Positions 36,738-49,334 are shown, numbered from the stretch's first letter. The stretch is 64,000 nt of DNA from Zychaea mexicana (GCF_025766255.1 NW_026516719.1:225020-289019); one strand, 5' to 3'. Notes: generated from the letters alone by a model not told the origin. Translations and numbers: made by a program.

Positions 36738-37144
36738 TGTGGTTTTTGATTTCAGGTTGAGGGAGGATCCGATCCGTATGATTGAATGAATGAGTGAATG
36801 ATTGAATGAAGGTCACACACTGTAACTCGTTTGAGTAAATAAAAAGTGTAGCACGTATAGAGTGCGTTTTGCTTATTATTGAACGTAAGATAGTATGTAA
36901 AGGATATTTATTATTTTTTGTAAATAAGAAAAGAATAGTGTCGATTTCAATTTCGCCTGCTATCACAAAAAAGTAGGTTTAAGGCGAGAATTTCATAATA
37001 CAGGTGTGTGTGTGTGGTAAGCTGCGTGAAGGTAGTACTGTAAATTTGTATGGCAAGAGTAGAGATAATAGTAAAAATAATAATATAGAAAGAAAAAATG
37101 GGAAATTTGTATTGCCCTGCAATACTCGTTTATATTATAGCGTT
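36738..37144. other. G-alpha 2 upstream region and sugar transporter 3' flank
   Basis: AT-rich spacer with repeated TGAATGA-like units near 36780-36815, just upstream of the G-alpha start. No gene seen. Confidence 0.5.
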
Positions 37145-39204
37145 CTACTCCTTTCCACTGTTGATCGAGCCAACCTTCTCGGCGTCCAACTCCTCAGTAT
37201 GAGGCAATGCAGGCTTGCTTCGGAAAGCAATGATAGATCCACTGAAGACGGCGTCCATCTCTTCCAGGGAGCGGCCCTTGGTCTCAGGGAAGAAGAAAAA
37301 GACGCAGCAACACATCACTGTTTGTAAGACACCAAAATAAACATCCACCGGTTGTCAGTGACAACTAGTTTCAAAAAAAGAATCTCCAAGGATTTGCGCA
37401 AACACAAAAAGAAAAAAAACTTACCAAAGCAGCAGCAGCCAAAGAAGATGTAGGTACCCCAAGTGATGGAAGCCAACATGACGGGCACGATTTCAGAAAT
37501 GACAAAGTTCATGAGCCAGTTGGCAGCGGTACTCAACGAGGTAGCCTTTGCGCGAATGTTCAGGGTATAGATTTCGGCAGGATAGATCCATCCAACAGGG
37601 CCCCAGGAGTAGGCAAAGCCGGCGACGAAAAAGTAGATCATGACGATACAAAAGTAGGATGCGCTGGTGTTACCGCTCATGTCAACGTTGTTCTTGTCCT
37701 CGGCAGCGTCATAGTAGACGCGACCGGTGGCACCCATGACAATACCACAAAGAAGCATGGAAACACCCATGAAAATGGCACCGCTCATGAGGGTCTTACG
37801 ACGGCCCAACTTGTCCATGAACATGATGGCAGGCACGGTAGCAAACATGTTCAAGACACCGTTGACGCCAGAGGCAATCAGGGTTGCAGATTGCTCGCCG
37901 ATACCAGCTTGCTTGAAGATCTGAGGAGCATAGTACATGATACTGTTATAGACAGAATGTGAGTTCATTTGATTGGGAGACTTGTATGACTCGGTTAAAC
38001 AAGTATGTAACGCACCTGTTGATGCCAGTGAACTGTTGGAAGACTTGGATGAGGATACCGAGAATGAGACGGCGGCGAAGAGTGCCCTTGAACAGCTCAA
38101 AGTAGTTGGTGACAGAAACAGCACGTTCGTGGGAGACCTGCTCAATGATTTCATGGTATTCTTGCTGAACAAAAGGCGCGTTGGCGTCACCGTTGGCGTG
38201 CAGCTTGGCCAAGACCTCCAAGGCCTCTTCATTGCGGCCCTTGCTGATGAGCCAACGGGGAGAGTAAGGAAGGAAAAAGGCGCCAAAGAAAAGAATGAGT
38301 GCAGGGGCGATCTGGATAGCGAGAGGGATACGCCAGCTAGCTTGGCCAGTTTGATGGATGTTGGTGCCTGTACGTATAAAGCTGTTAGTGGAGATCCTCT
38401 TTCGTTGCAAGTGTCATGAAGGGGGAATTGGGAGCTAGATACACACCTGCGCCAGCCCAGAAAGCAATCATCAGACCGACGGTGATCATGAACTGCTGGA
38501 GCGAGATAAGACGACCACGGATCTGCTTGGGAGCTAAAAAATGATCAGAGATTGCGAGTTAGTAACGTTGCCTTGGTCGTAGAAAAGCTGCTACTGCTGG
38601 AAGCGTGGCTTCGTCTTACCAAGCTCAGACTAAAAAAAAAAAAGGGAACACATTAGCAATTTTATAAAAGAATATAGAAAATAGACAGAAAAAAAAATTA
38701 AGGTTTTTTTTTTATACCTGATAAAGCGGGACGGTCATGGACAGACCACCAATACCCAAACCAGCAATAGCTCTGCCAGTAACCATCATGGCATAGCCAT
38801 TGGCACCAGTCTGAAGGGCGGCACCGAGCATGAAGACGAGAGAGGCAAGGATGATCGTTCGCTTACGGCTGATGAGATCAGCAGTTTGACCGGCAACCAA
38901 GGCACCACAGAAACAACCGGCAAGCAACAGACCGGTCAAGGTACCCTGTTCCAGAGGGGTCAAGTAGTCGCGCTGCTTCATTGTGTAGATGAAGTCCTCC
39001 ATCGTAAGGATACTCTGTTTTCCATATGCAATCGGTGTTAGTGTTTTGAGAGCTCTGCTGCCGGTATCAAGAGAGAATGCCTAGCACCGTCCCATTGCCA
39101 GTGCAGTTACTTACACTCAAGACACCTGTGTCATAACCAAAGCAGAGACCACCAAAGGCAGCAAAGAAGCAGACGCCGTAGATACGCCAGGGGAATTGAG
39201 CCAT
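37145..39204 (-). CDS. MFS sugar (hexose-type) transporter
   Basis: Plasma-membrane sugar transporter of the major facilitator superfamily with about 12 membrane helices, roughly 520 residues in about seven exons. It starts MAQFPWRIYGVCFFAAFGGL and continues with CFGYDTGVLS. Diagnostic motifs are DLISRKRTIILAS in the loop between helices 2 and 3, GRAIAGLGIGG, YSPRWLISKGRNEEAL after helix 6 (the PESPRWL motif), QVFQQFTGIN in helix 7, DKLGRRKTLMSG and the C-terminal PETKGRSLEEMD. The exact substrate (glucose, fructose or other) cannot be read from sequence. A TATA-like element lies about 77 bp upstream. Intron 3 flanks contain long poly-A/T runs (near 38632-38720). Confidence 0.93.
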
Positions 39205-39280
39205 GAGATTAGTAGGAAATAAAAGTTATTAAGAAAGAAATAAAGTCTTCAGAAAGCTAAAGAACTCTTCTGGAGTCCTC

Positions 39281-39290
39281 TTTATTTATA
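39281..39290 (-). promoter_or_regulatory. TATA box of sugar transporter gene
   Basis: The minus strand reads TATAAATAAA about 77-86 bp upstream of the ATG at 39204. Confidence 0.5.
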
Positions 39291-39806
39291 CTCGTTTTTT
39301 TTTGATTTCATAAAGATCACACTCAACAGAGTCTATTGTGGCACTGGGGCCGGACGGACGCACCCAGCGGAAAAGCCGCATTGGGAATTGCTGCAACACC
39401 TTGAAAAGGAAGTATTTTCGCCTTTTCCCGAGGTTGGATGGGCCAAGCGGTGATTGGAAACGGGAAAAGAGGGGGGCATCACAGAATGGAAAACGGATTC
39501 CCAGCACCCCACATATCACACTGCCCAAACACAGAGAAAATCGTCAGTTTCAAGTTATAAAAAAAACCGTTCAGAGTTGTTCTTGGACAATTTTACCCGT
39601 TCTCACTCTTTTTCCGTCGTTTCTTGCCTTTCCTTGGTTCCAATCTGGAAAAAAAAAGAGTCAAAAGAGGCTATAAAACCCTTTCTGCACACACACCCAC
39701 ACCCTCCAGCTCAACACTAGAATACAACAATGCACAAGGGGGGGGGAGCGGATCAAACAATTGGGTTGTTGCCTGATGTGGTGTGTGCTTCTTGGACCCC
39801 GACAAT

Positions 39807-39829
39807 GCTCTCTCTCTCTCTCTCTCTCT
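39807..39829. repeat. CT microsatellite
   Basis: About eleven CT units upstream of the sugar transporter gene. Confidence 0.85.
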
Positions 39830-39853
39830 TTCACTGAGATATCCCCGCGGGGT

Positions 39854-39891
39854 AAGTAGTAGTAGTAGTAGTAATAGTAATAGTAGTAGTA
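39854..39891. repeat. AGT/AAT triplet repeat
   Basis: About a dozen AGT units, some changed to AAT. Confidence 0.8.
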
Positions 39892-40644
39892 CGTTAACCC
39901 ATTTTTTCCTGATTGGGCCATTCCCACTTCTTGCTGTCATACCCAGGTTTCCCATGAGAAAAATGAAAGCCGCGGGAAAAAGTCGCGTTCCGTCCAATCA
40001 TCTGCACCAACCATCTGGAAATAAGGGTCGTCGAGCGACCCTGCCATATGCTCGTACCACCCTTTCGCCTTTTTGTCATAATCGTCGTCCTTTTAAATAA
40101 TAGATGGAGTGACATTTTATTCTCAAAACAAGAGAAACTGTTCCCTTTTAAAAAAAATAATAATAATATTATCACCCAAAAGGAAGAACGTAAGGCTTCA
40201 TGTAAATGGACTAGTCCAGTCAAGGCAGCAAATGAAAAAGATGTCCTGCCCACACATAATAGTAATACTGTTCAAGCACTAAAAAGTCGGCCATCACCCC
40301 TTCACTGCTGCTTAGTATGCACCCAACAATACGCTTCGTAAACAACAACAGTCTCGGACTCTTTGTTTGGCAATTGACGAGAAAATTATAGTGTATTTTG
40401 TTTTGTTTTGTACAACAAGACGAGGAGGAGGAGGAGGAGGAAGGAAGGAAGGAAGGGGAAGGGAGGGGAATATACAATCATGATTGGACTCAATGGGCGA
40501 GGAGCGAAGAACGATTCCCACTGCTACTGTGTCGTTCTGACCATTTGCTGTGCGCGTTGGCACCTGTTGTTGTTGTTGTTGTGTGTATAACGTGTGGAAT
40601 ATGAGCACATGATGTTTTACCCAATCTTAAAAAAAGCAAAAAGG

Positions 40645-42383
40645 TTACTGACCTTGACTTGGATATCGGTTTACGTGTACGACTTGAGGAGAATCGTAAC
40701 GCCGCCGTCTGCTGGGAGCCGTTTTCGACCGCTTTATACCTCGTGCCATCAGCGTATTTTTCCGTCGGCTTGCTACTGAAACTGATGGAGCGAATCGATC
40801 CTCACACGGTAGTGCTACTCCCAGCGACGCACTGTTGGACGACAGAGTACTGTATAGGCTGGCTTTCCGACTGCCGGCATCCACCACCCAAGGGTCTGTA
40901 TGGCGTCGTCCGTCGTCTTCCATGGCTGCTACGTTCATAAAGAAAGGGTGAATGGTGTGACACTCATTGCTAGCAACCACACACACAGAGAGAGAGAGAA
41001 AGAGAGTCGTGTACCCTTATTCTCATTTTCCCAGGCCAGCCTGCTTCTTCCCAAATGAAGATTACCATTGCTGCTGTCTCCAGCTGCGGATGACTCTTGT
41101 CGTTGCTGATGCTGCTGCTGCAGCTGCTGCTGGAGCTGCTGCTGGGTGTCGGATATCTCGGGCATCAGAAACTGTGACTGATGTTCAACAAGGAATTGGA
41201 TCACGCGTTGTGACGCTTTGTAGCTTGCAGGATTCAGCTTATCATCTGGATGGCAGAGGATGCCCTGTAGTGTATGTGTGTCATGTTAGTATTAACAACA
41301 ACCATGCCACCGCCGTCTCAGCTACGGCATGGATCGCTTTCACCCCTCGGTCCCCCCCCCCTTACGTTACCGGCGTAAATATGACTGCAAGCGACGGCAC
41401 ATCCATGAGGGTTGTTGCTGAGTGCAAGGCATAGACGCCGAGGAGGTCAAGGAGGTACAGCAAGAGGTATTGGTTCGGCATCGGTAATCGTTCGATTAAT
41501 TTCTGGAACGAGGCCACCTTGTCCTCTTCGGACTCAAATCTGGCATCTGGCAGAAAAGGGTGTCATTTCTTCTCTTTTTTGGCTTCTTGCCCCTGCACTA
41601 GTCTCCCCACCCCCCCCCCCCCGACACAGACACAGACACAGACACACACACACCCTCTCTTACCGCTCATATCTCGAAAGGCTTTGTAGTATTCGTGAGT
41701 GATGACAGGCTCGGGCAGATAGTTCAGAAACCTTCTGAGGATGCTGGCTGCGTCGTAAGTGGTATATCCTCGCCACTCCAACTTGGCGCCATACTCTTCG
41801 TCGGGTGTGTCAAAGATGGTCTGAAGCAGCCCTATCCGCTTGGCATTGCCACACAGCCGAAAGATGCCTTTGGACTGTAGCCCTGTATATATATATATAT
41901 CCATTCAACACGGTTAAACCTTACTGTGGTTTGTGCTACTGCTACACAAAAGCTTATTCGTTCAAATAAGGACATAAAGTAAGAAACACACACATGCCTT
42001 CATCCTTCAAAAACGATCCGCACTTTGCAATCACTGTAGGAATCACGCCGAAACACTGTTTCCCGCTACGATCGTCGATATACGATATGCTCGAATGGGC
42101 GTATTTAATTGATTCTGCCAAGGGTATACCGAACACGCCTTTCTCTATCATCATCGCATCCACACAGTCATGTTTGTTTGTTTTGTCACAAGTCAGCCTT
42201 AATAAGAAAAAGATATGTATAACAGAAACAATGGAAAAAATACAAAGCGATATTTTTACCGACAACGGGGACTGCCATATCTTTAAAGTTTTGTGCTTTG
42301 GGATTCACTTTCTTCCACCATGTCCGTATCCGTTCTTTTTGTGCATTAGAAAAAACACCCGGAATTTCAAATGAGGATGACAT
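40645..42383 (-). CDS. RhoGAP-domain protein, SAC7/BAG7-like
   Basis: GTPase-activating protein for Rho-family GTPases. The start MSSSFEIPGVFSNAQKERIR lies in a short N-terminal exon. The RhoGAP domain begins with VFGIPLAESIKYAHSSISY, then CFGVIPTVIAKCGSFLKDEG, and after an intron LQSKGIFRLCGNAKRIGLLQ, in which the Arg of GIFR is the catalytic arginine finger. EWRGYTTYDAASILRRFLNY and LPEPVITHEYYKAFRDM follow, with RYL-type GAP motifs, and then LIERLPMPNQYLLLYLLDLL and the VIFTP block. The arrangement with FDTPDEEYGAKLEWRGYTTY resembles fungal SAC7/BAG7 regulators of Rho1 and cell-wall integrity; this assignment is inference. The C-terminal exons are Gln-rich (near 41095-41150), then basic and Ser-rich. 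About six introns, one holding CA/poly-C tracts. Confidence 0.88.
41605..41653. repeat. Poly-C and CA-type microsatellite in RhoGAP intron
   Basis: A run of about fourteen C is followed by GACACA/CACACA units, within an intron of the RhoGAP gene. Confidence 0.8.
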
Positions 42384-44059
42384 GATGTAGTTTATTGTCA
42401 ATCGTGGAGTTGGGAGGAAAATAATAAAAAAAGGGTCTGGGACGTAGAGAGGAAGGAAAAAAAAAAGAGAGAGAGACAAAAGGGGTGAAACATGTCTATG
42501 ACGTCGGTCTCTTTTTTTTAGATGTTCTGTGAGTTCACAATATTTCGTTTCACTCTTTTTTGCCTCCTCCCTAATGGGTGTGGCATGGGGGAGGTTGACA
42601 ACAGTTCATATAACAAGGCTGCTACCGGTGGTCATAGTAGTAGTGATTGGGAAGGACCTATTATTAAAAGTAGTGATCGAAACTGGTGCAGCACCTGATA
42701 GAGGATGGGGCTGTGGATCACAAGAGAACAATAGGTTTAATTGATTTTGTCCGGCAGGCATCTGTCATTATCCAAAAGACATGGCAACTCTTCCTAACTA
42801 TTGTTCTTTATCAATCCCTTTATTAGCAACACTGGTGAAAGGATTCGCCACATCCACCATTTACTGTATTCTAATATTAAGTTTATGATTGGCTTGAGTT
42901 TTCCTTTATAGCCTTTTTGCATTGATTGCCATGAGCAGTAAAAGGTTAAAATTACCTGAGAAATACGGTTTGGTCATAGCAGTTTTAGTAGAGAGGCGTG
43001 ATACTGAAATTACAAGTTTTGTTGTCTATAATCAGGCAAGGCCATGCTTGATGTGTCTATGTACATGCGAGAAAGTAATTTTGGTCTTCAAAAAATGACC
43101 AGAGAACGATGCTATGTAGACAGATGGCTTTGATGAATTTTGCTTAGTCGCTATATATTACGCGGATACAGCCTTTACACATATGCCGCACTCTATACAT
43201 AGTGACTTCTTGGCTTATGAGTCTGAATATGCTTTCTAGAACCCAATAAGAATTTATAAAAGAACAACACACACTATGTCGATCAGAGGTCTGTTGAACT
43301 TTATTATATCTATCTATGGTCCGACTAGCTTACTGCACCTACAGTGGTACATTCAGTACATACACAGAGATACTGAAGGGGACGATTTTTCAAAAGTTGC
43401 TTAAATCAACGCCTGGCGTGGAAGCTTTGATCACGCACTGTACTTGACGTTTCGCTAAAGCGGTTTCTATAGAACCTAATCGCAAAAAATGGCTCGCCGA
43501 TATCAATATGTATATATTAAACAGCACAATCACGGTCGAAATTTCCATGTCTATATACTTACAGTGATAGAGATGTCAATAGTAGTGAAATAGTATTGGT
43601 TAGTAGGAATATGGCTATATTGGATCCAGAGATGATCATGTGACTCTGAAGGTCGATACGATATGGGTGCATATACCATTTGCTCAAGAGATATGAGTCG
43701 ACAGCTGGAGAAGCTTAGACCGTGTTCTCTAAGCACGCTCTACTATGTTTAGCCGTACAAATCATTATGTGCCGAATCTTCAAGAAGGATGTGCAGAGAC
43801 AGGTGATGAATGATCCAGGCTCTTTCCATACCTACTAATAAAAGCAGTAGCTGGATCATTTCGCCGAATGAACGTCATTGGCCATAGAAACGAGCTAATT
43901 GAAGAGACTAAATACGGAAGTCGTTTTTCAAAAAGCGCAGTGGATGTTTTTTCGCAGGCGGAAAAGAAAAAGGGGGTCGATCGCTTGTATCACTCTCTCT
44001 CTCTTTTTTCCTCTTGTCCTTTCTGTATACATATATTTATATATAAAAAAAAGAAAGCC
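42384..44059. other. Divergent intergenic region, no gene seen
   Basis: 1.7 kb between the divergent RhoGAP and glycosyltransferase genes. The RhoGAP leader side is GA/CT-rich (42440-42480). The rest is AT-rich, with short open frames lacking recognisable features. Immediately before 44060 there is a CT-rich leader. Confidence 0.5.
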
Positions 44060-45130
44060 ATGGTAGACTGGCTCCCAAAGCGACGAGTACTTGTGTCGCT
44101 TGTAGGCATCTTCTTTCTCATTTCCCTCCTTGCACTCTTGACAAACCTCTTCCCTATTCAAACCAACCTCATTACAGATGAGCAGGCACCATCAGTGACC
44201 GGCTCCGTCGATCATCTCGACAACGGTAACATTGTAGATTCAGCCGACGAGCCCGAACAAGAAGACCTTGTTCAGGTAGACACAAAGCCCACCGAAGCCG
44301 ATCAATGGGCACCCAAGACGTTTGAGCCTTTGGAGGGTTCAATGATGAAGATTATCAACGCCAACGTGCGCAAGGAGAAAAAGGACAAGATCCTGCTGAC
44401 CGCTGTCGTGAATGCGGGCATGGCCGACTATACACTCAACTGGATCGAGTCGCTGAAGCGCACGCACTTGGAGGACAAGTTCTTGGTGTTTGCCATCGAC
44501 ACCGGGCTCTACGACATCCTTGTTGACCACGGATATGCGGACCATGTTGTCCAGATCCCCGAAGACTGGTTCCACCAGAAACTGTCCAAGGACTTTGCCA
44601 AATGGCTCGATAAGTCTTACACCCCCATCACACACGCCAAGTCACTGGTGGTCGAGCGTCTGTTGTATGCCGACATTACCGTTTGGTTCTCGGACGTCGA
44701 CATTGTCTTTACCTCACCTTCCATCTACAGCTATCTTGTCATGAAACTCACCTCCCGCAAATCGATTACCGAGTTCTTGACGACCCAGGAAACGGAGCAA
44801 AAGATTATCAACTCTGGTTTCTACATCATGCGTCCCACAGATACCAACAAGCGTATCCTCAGTGACTCGATCATCATCCAGGACAACGAGCCCAAGGTTA
44901 CCCAGCAGCGTGCGATGAACCGCGTCATTGACGAAATGAACCTGTCGTATCAAACGAGCCCTATCGCCCTTCTCGATCTCGCCATGTTTCCCCACGGACG
45001 AATGTACTTTGAGCGCAAGATCCCCACCAAGTACGGCATGGAGCCCATGATAGTCCATGCTAACTATCGCGTAGGCGAAGAGAAGAAAAAGTCTCTGCAA
45101 GGAGCCGGACTGTGGTACCTTGACGAGTAG
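44060..45130 (+). CDS. Golgi-type nucleotide-diphospho-sugar transferase (GT77-like)
   Basis: A 356-residue intronless type II membrane glycosyltransferase. A short cytosolic end (MVDWLPKRRV) precedes one membrane anchor (LVSLVGIFFLISLLALLTNL, residues about 10-29), then an acidic stem to about residue 95. The catalytic part has ILLTAVVNAGMADYTLNWIE, FLVFAIDTGLYDIL and HAKSLVVERLLYADITVWFS, then the DVD metal-binding motif (DxD) in SDVDIVF, then INSGFYIMRPT and a C-terminal HANYRVG. This is the PF03407 nucleotide-diphospho-sugar transferase pattern, which acts in the Golgi lumen. The sugar and acceptor are unknown. I chose the ATG with context AAAGCCATGG; the frame is open upstream to 43868, but that part would precede the anchor and looks like leader sequence. 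Confidence 0.88.
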   Translation: MVDWLPKRRVLVSLVGIFFLISLLALLTNLFPIQTNLITDEQAPSVTGSVDHLDNGNIVDSADEPEQEDLVQVDTKPTEADQWAPKTFEPLEGSMMKIINANVRKEKKDKILLTAVVNAGMADYTLNWIESLKRTHLEDKFLVFAIDTGLYDILVDHGYADHVVQIPEDWFHQKLSKDFAKWLDKSYTPITHAKSLVVERLLYADITVWFSDVDIVFTSPSIYSYLVMKLTSRKSITEFLTTQETEQKIINSGFYIMRPTDTNKRILSDSIIIQDNEPKVTQQRAMNRVIDEMNLSYQTSPIALLDLAMFPHGRMYFERKIPTKYGMEPMIVHANYRVGEEKKKSLQGAGLWYLDE

Positions 45131-45588
45131 TTCCTCTCTCTCTCTCTCTCTCTCTTCATTCTCAAATTACACAAAAAAACATTCTTCCTCCCTTTCTTTC
45201 TCGCTCTCACCACGATAGATCCTCCCTCCCCCCCCCCTTCTGCATCACATACACTCCAAGACATGTCTCCTCTATTCCCTTAGTCTCTTTGTTCCTTTAC
45301 TTGTTGCAAATAAAATCTAATTTATTCTGTACACTATACATTAGAGTTAGAGTGTGAGTTGGTATAGGAGTGTATATTATAATTAATGAAATGAAAAATA
45401 AAAGTAGTGGGGAACACCGGGTATTTTACAAACATCCTATGAATGTCGCTGCTAGAGTTAAATTATGATTCATTAGTCCCAAGGAAAAAGATGGTATCAC
45501 AAAATATATCCACATGGCAAATCATTCTCACCTCCATTTCTGCTAGAACCCGTTGGAGCTGTTTTAAAAATACTGGGTGATTAACAAC
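45131..45588. other. Convergent 3' flanks of glycosyltransferase and GLO3
   Basis: A CT tract follows the stop at once (about 45132-45156), then AT-rich sequence with AATAAA-like signals near 45309. No gene. Confidence 0.55.
45132..45156. repeat. CT microsatellite in 3' flank
   Basis: About twelve CT units directly after the glycosyltransferase stop codon. Confidence 0.85.
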
Positions 45589-47225
45589 CTATCGTTCCCA
45601 TCTTTCCGCATCGCTCGCAACTCTTTTTACCTTTGTAGCACCCTTGCTTGCAACGCTCAATAGCTTTTTCGATAATGGGTTGTTGTTGTTGTTGTTGTTG
45701 CTATTACTCGATCCGCTGCGATAGGTGCCCGTGCTTCGGACATAGCCACCCGAGAAATCGTCCTGTGGAGGCCGTTCTCTGTCGAAATATTGGTCGCTGG
45801 ATATACTCGAAGCCCCTTGGAATCGTGCAAGCTGAGCCGAATTTTCAGCGGCACGACTTGGATCGTATTCGTTGCGACCAAAATATTGATCTGACGATAT
45901 GCTCTTTGCATTGCCAAACTTATCTCGAGCAAAAGTGATCTCGTTTTGTGCTGCTTGCTCTTGTTCTTTCTTCACACTACCCTTTTTCGATCTTGCAGAA
46001 GCATGGTGGTGGTTGACTCTATCGTCAGATGCTCCAAAACCACCTAGTCGTGCCATGCCCATGCCCAGTCGATCCATCGCTGGGTCGTACTCATTATTAT
46101 CCTCATTGTCGTCTTTCATCAAAGGGGTCGATTTGCGATCCTCTGTTTTCCGCACATCATCATCATCAGGTATGTATGCTAGACGTGAGGATGCTTTCCG
46201 TGTTGATGCAGGTGTTGGTAATGGATTAGAGAATCGATGTACGCTGCTATCATTATTATGACTGGTGTTGTCACTGCCATATTCCTTTTCTATCTTCTGC
46301 TGTTGCTTTTCGCGCGCCTGTGCTTCTTCGAAATTAAATGCGCCTGATTGCGCTTTTCGTACGCCTAACCGAGACGGCTTGTTGTATTGCTGATTCTTGG
46401 GTCGAGCGAATGATGATGCTGCTGTTGCCGCTGCTGCACTTGATGAAGAGGCCTGCAGTTTTTCTTGTTTTTGTGATTTTTCACTTTCCCAGAGCGCAAA
46501 CATATCTGCATCCGTTCTTGGTTTTGTCGATGCTGGATCGGATGGTGCCATTGGTTCGATATCGATAAGAGGCATATGCTGCTGTGGTTGTTTAAACGTG
46601 AGAGGTTCGTCATTGTCAATCAGATTAGGAATGTCGACTAAATTAGGAGATGCTGCTGATATTATGTTGTCTTTGTGTTGGTCGTATTGCTGAGCGTTAT
46701 TATTCGTTAATGCGCGCTGCGCTTTTGCCTGGAGCTCTCGCTTATACTGTAACGCGTTTTTGCTCGTGTATTTAGAGTGTATATCTTTATAAGCGAGAAC
46801 ATGTTCACCCAGTGCGTCATGGGCTGCTTGATTGCCACCACAACGCATCATCTCTAGTTGTTCGTAATTCCAGGCATCAAGTGTCGTTGATCTAAACAAC
46901 CATTATCACGTCGGTTAAATACTCATACAGCATGAAACAGAACAGTAAACTAATTCATACAATAAGAACCTTACTTTACAAAACTGATATGTACACCCAG
47001 GTTTCTGTGGGCTGCGGCACAATCTTGGCACAAATACACGCCAAACGTTATTGAGGCCCAAGTGGGTCCTTTTACATGACAATCAAAGCATGCCTAAATT
47101 GAGAAAATGAGTAAATGCATTCTAATGAATAAGAAAAAGTGCCAATTTACCTTATTATGTCTAGATTGCAGTAGCTTTCTGAATTCTTGAGAAGTTTCCT
47201 GCTTTGTTGGTTGTTGCTGTGACAT
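45589..47225 (-). CDS. GLO3: ArfGAP of GLO3 / ArfGAP2-3 type
   Basis: GTPase-activating protein for Arf1 that acts on COPI vesicles between Golgi and ER. The start [19 protein letters not shown] leads over an intron into the ArfGAP zinc finger, whose Cys residues have the spacing C-x2-C-x16-C-x2-C (CFDC ... CQDC). [15 protein letters not shown] follows with the catalytic Arg. The long last exon (to about 46890) starts [20 protein letters not shown], continuing the domain, then a charged middle with Ala/Ser/Asn-rich runs. Two copies of the GLO3 motif occur near the end, [10 protein letters not shown] and [10 protein letters not shown], which distinguish this subfamily from GCS1/AGE2. The protein ends with a basic, Ser/Asn-rich tail ([18 protein letters not shown]). 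About 500 residues in three exons. Confidence 0.93.
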
Positions 47226-47724
47226 ATGAAGAGAGTGTATGAAGAAAAAGAGAAGCAATTAAAGATTGTTTGCTCCGCTACAAAGTCTGAAAGATTGCGA
47301 AACACAAAGCGGCGGGTGTGCCAGCTTTTCCGTGTAAAGTATGCTTGGAAGGATTGCCCCTTTCTGCTAGATGCAAAAAACTGGTAAAGTTAAAAACGTT
47401 ACAAGGAACACAAAGCTAATCTGATACATCGAATATATTTCAAGACTTTAAAGTGATGCTGCAATCCCCTCTTTTATTAGTGCCCCCTCTTACCCACAAT
47501 ATAGCACCCACGCAATATAATCCACTTGAACAAAGAATGCTGTATCATTGATGAATTCACTTTTTAGAAAGAAAAACTTTGACAAAGAGAAAAGGAGGTG
47601 GAGAGAAAGATGAACAGATGGAGAGTGTGAAAGATGGGATAAGGGAAGAAGAGGGGTGGAAAAGAAGTAGATGCATGTCCAATACAGAAAAGAAAATAGT
47701 TATATAACAGTATTATGAAGGGAA
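47226..47724. other. Spacer between GLO3 5' end and CHS7 3' end
   Basis: AT-rich and then purine-rich (47590-47680) sequence with no supported gene. Confidence 0.5.
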
Positions 47725-47849
47725 TCAATACGGAGAATGTTCGTACTGGTGATGGTATTGTTGGCCATACTGTTGCTGGCCGCCCATGGGAGGGGGCATT
47801 GGGGGCTGTTGTTGTTGTGGTTGATAGTGCGGCTGCTGAACGGGATACT

Positions 47850-47887
<38 letters not shown>

Positions 47888-49088
47888 CCATAGCTCTGTT
47901 GGGACAATTCATCCTCGCCCATCAACTCCTTCACTTCCCATACGTTCTGCTTGGATCCAACCGAGAATTCGAGATCTTCCTTGGTGATCGAGTCCCAATA
48001 CTTGTATACCATCATGACTGCCAGCAGTGAGCAGATCGTGCCAAAGAACAAACCGTCGACGTAATGCTTGACTTGGTCACAGATCGTGACGGAAAAGATA
48101 AACATGAGGACCTGTCCGACAATGAAAAACGCGGTGCCGAACAAGATGTCGCCCAATGGCCAGCGATCATCCAGAGTGTTGACGACCAGAATGATTTGCG
48201 AGATAACATATACGATGAACGCAATGCCGTTAATAATAAAGTAAAAGGCCCAGAGCGCGCCAGGGCTATTGTAGGAGAAGGGGCCAATGTTCAAAAAGGT
48301 CAAAATTGCAATGACGCCGACGATGATGAAGATCAGGAACGAGCTGATACGAATCGACCATAACGACAAGGGTGTGCCATCTTCTGCAAATTGGAAACCG
48401 ACAAAACCGTTGATCAATAGACACCAGAATGTTGCACACATTAAACCGACGTGTATAGCAGCAAAGTACTGAAAAAATGGATTTTGTGCAGAAGAACATG
48501 CATGTTAATACTCAAACTCGACTCGCTGGTTTATCTCAGCATCTACAGCAGTATAGGTTATCAGTACAATAACTTACTGCATAAGCGGGGGATGAAGATG
48601 GAATGACATCGGTGATCAAGAGCATTTCCAGGAACACGGTGACCATATACATATAGAAGAACATGACAATTTCCTTGCGACCTGTGCGCGTGTGCGTGTA
48701 GAGAACATCAACCGTGGATTAGTTCATCTGAGCAGAAAAAAAAAACGAGAAAACAGCCATGAGAACAAATCTTACCAACAGCGGTATATTTTGATCGAAT
48801 ATGGTAGATCATGATAGCTGTCATAATGATAGCGACAACGTCCACAATGAGCGTTGCTATAGGATAAAGCCAAGTGTTGCCGTGTTAGTGATGAGGTTGT
48901 TATTTTCTATTCTCTGGTGTATTCGTACCTGGTTGAAAGACAAGATTGCCGCCTAAATCGACATTACGAGAATAACATACGGGCTCAACACCCTCATTCT
49001 CACCCATCATTGGGCATAGCGGTAAAGCAACGGTTTGGCAGATGCCATTGAAGCTGAATGCTTCGAACTTAAATTCAATATCGACCAT
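47725..49088 (-). CDS. CHS7: Chitin synthase export chaperone, CHS7-like
   Basis: Polytopic ER membrane protein needed for export of a chitin synthase from the ER. The start MVDIEFKFEAFSFNGICQTV runs into LPLCPMMGENEGVEPVCYSR and NVDLGGNLVFQPG. After introns come ATFWCLLINGFVGFQFAEDG and TPLSLWSIR, then DDRWPLGDILFG, IVGQVLMFIFSVTICDQVKH, YVDGLFFGTICSLLAVMMVY and KYWDSITKEDLEFSVGSKQN. These match the seven-helix Chs7 family closely. The cytosolic tail is unusual: Asn runs (near 47850-47885) then Gln/Pro/Tyr-rich sequence ending YEHSPY, probably disordered. Four exons by my reading. Together with the RhoGAP and glycosyltransferase nearby it fits a cell-wall and secretion theme, though genes here are not co-transcribed. 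Confidence 0.94.
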
Positions 49089-49303
49089 AATGTGGCGTTA
49101 TGCAATGTATAAGTTGGGTGCAGGCGCCAATGGGATGTGGTGTGTTTTAGATGTGTATGTAAGTATTTTAGATGAGAGATGAAAGAGAATGTGAAAGGGT
49201 GTTTTTTAAGGGGTGGCTGTTTGCACTATAACCTTTTCGAAAAGTGTAGTCAGTTGAAGAAGGAGAGGGTTATATTACTGTGTATATACGGGCGAAGGGA
49301 AAG

Positions 49304-49334
<31 letters not shown>

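Larger units (their letters stand above)
39205..40644. other. Intergenic with microsatellites
   Basis: Upstream region of the sugar transporter and 3' flank of the RhoGAP gene. It contains a CT tract (39807-39829), a TAG/TAA triplet tract (39854-39891), a GAG/GGAA purine tract (about 40421-40470) and GTT repeats (about 40566-40582). A run of inverted-looking, CCTTTTCCCG-rich sequence at 39410-39470 may be promoter sequence. No gene is supported. Confidence 0.5.

Noticed and set aside
43868..44059. Upstream extension of the glycosyltransferase
   Set aside because: It would put 64 residues before a typical type II membrane anchor; the ATG at 44060 has a better context.
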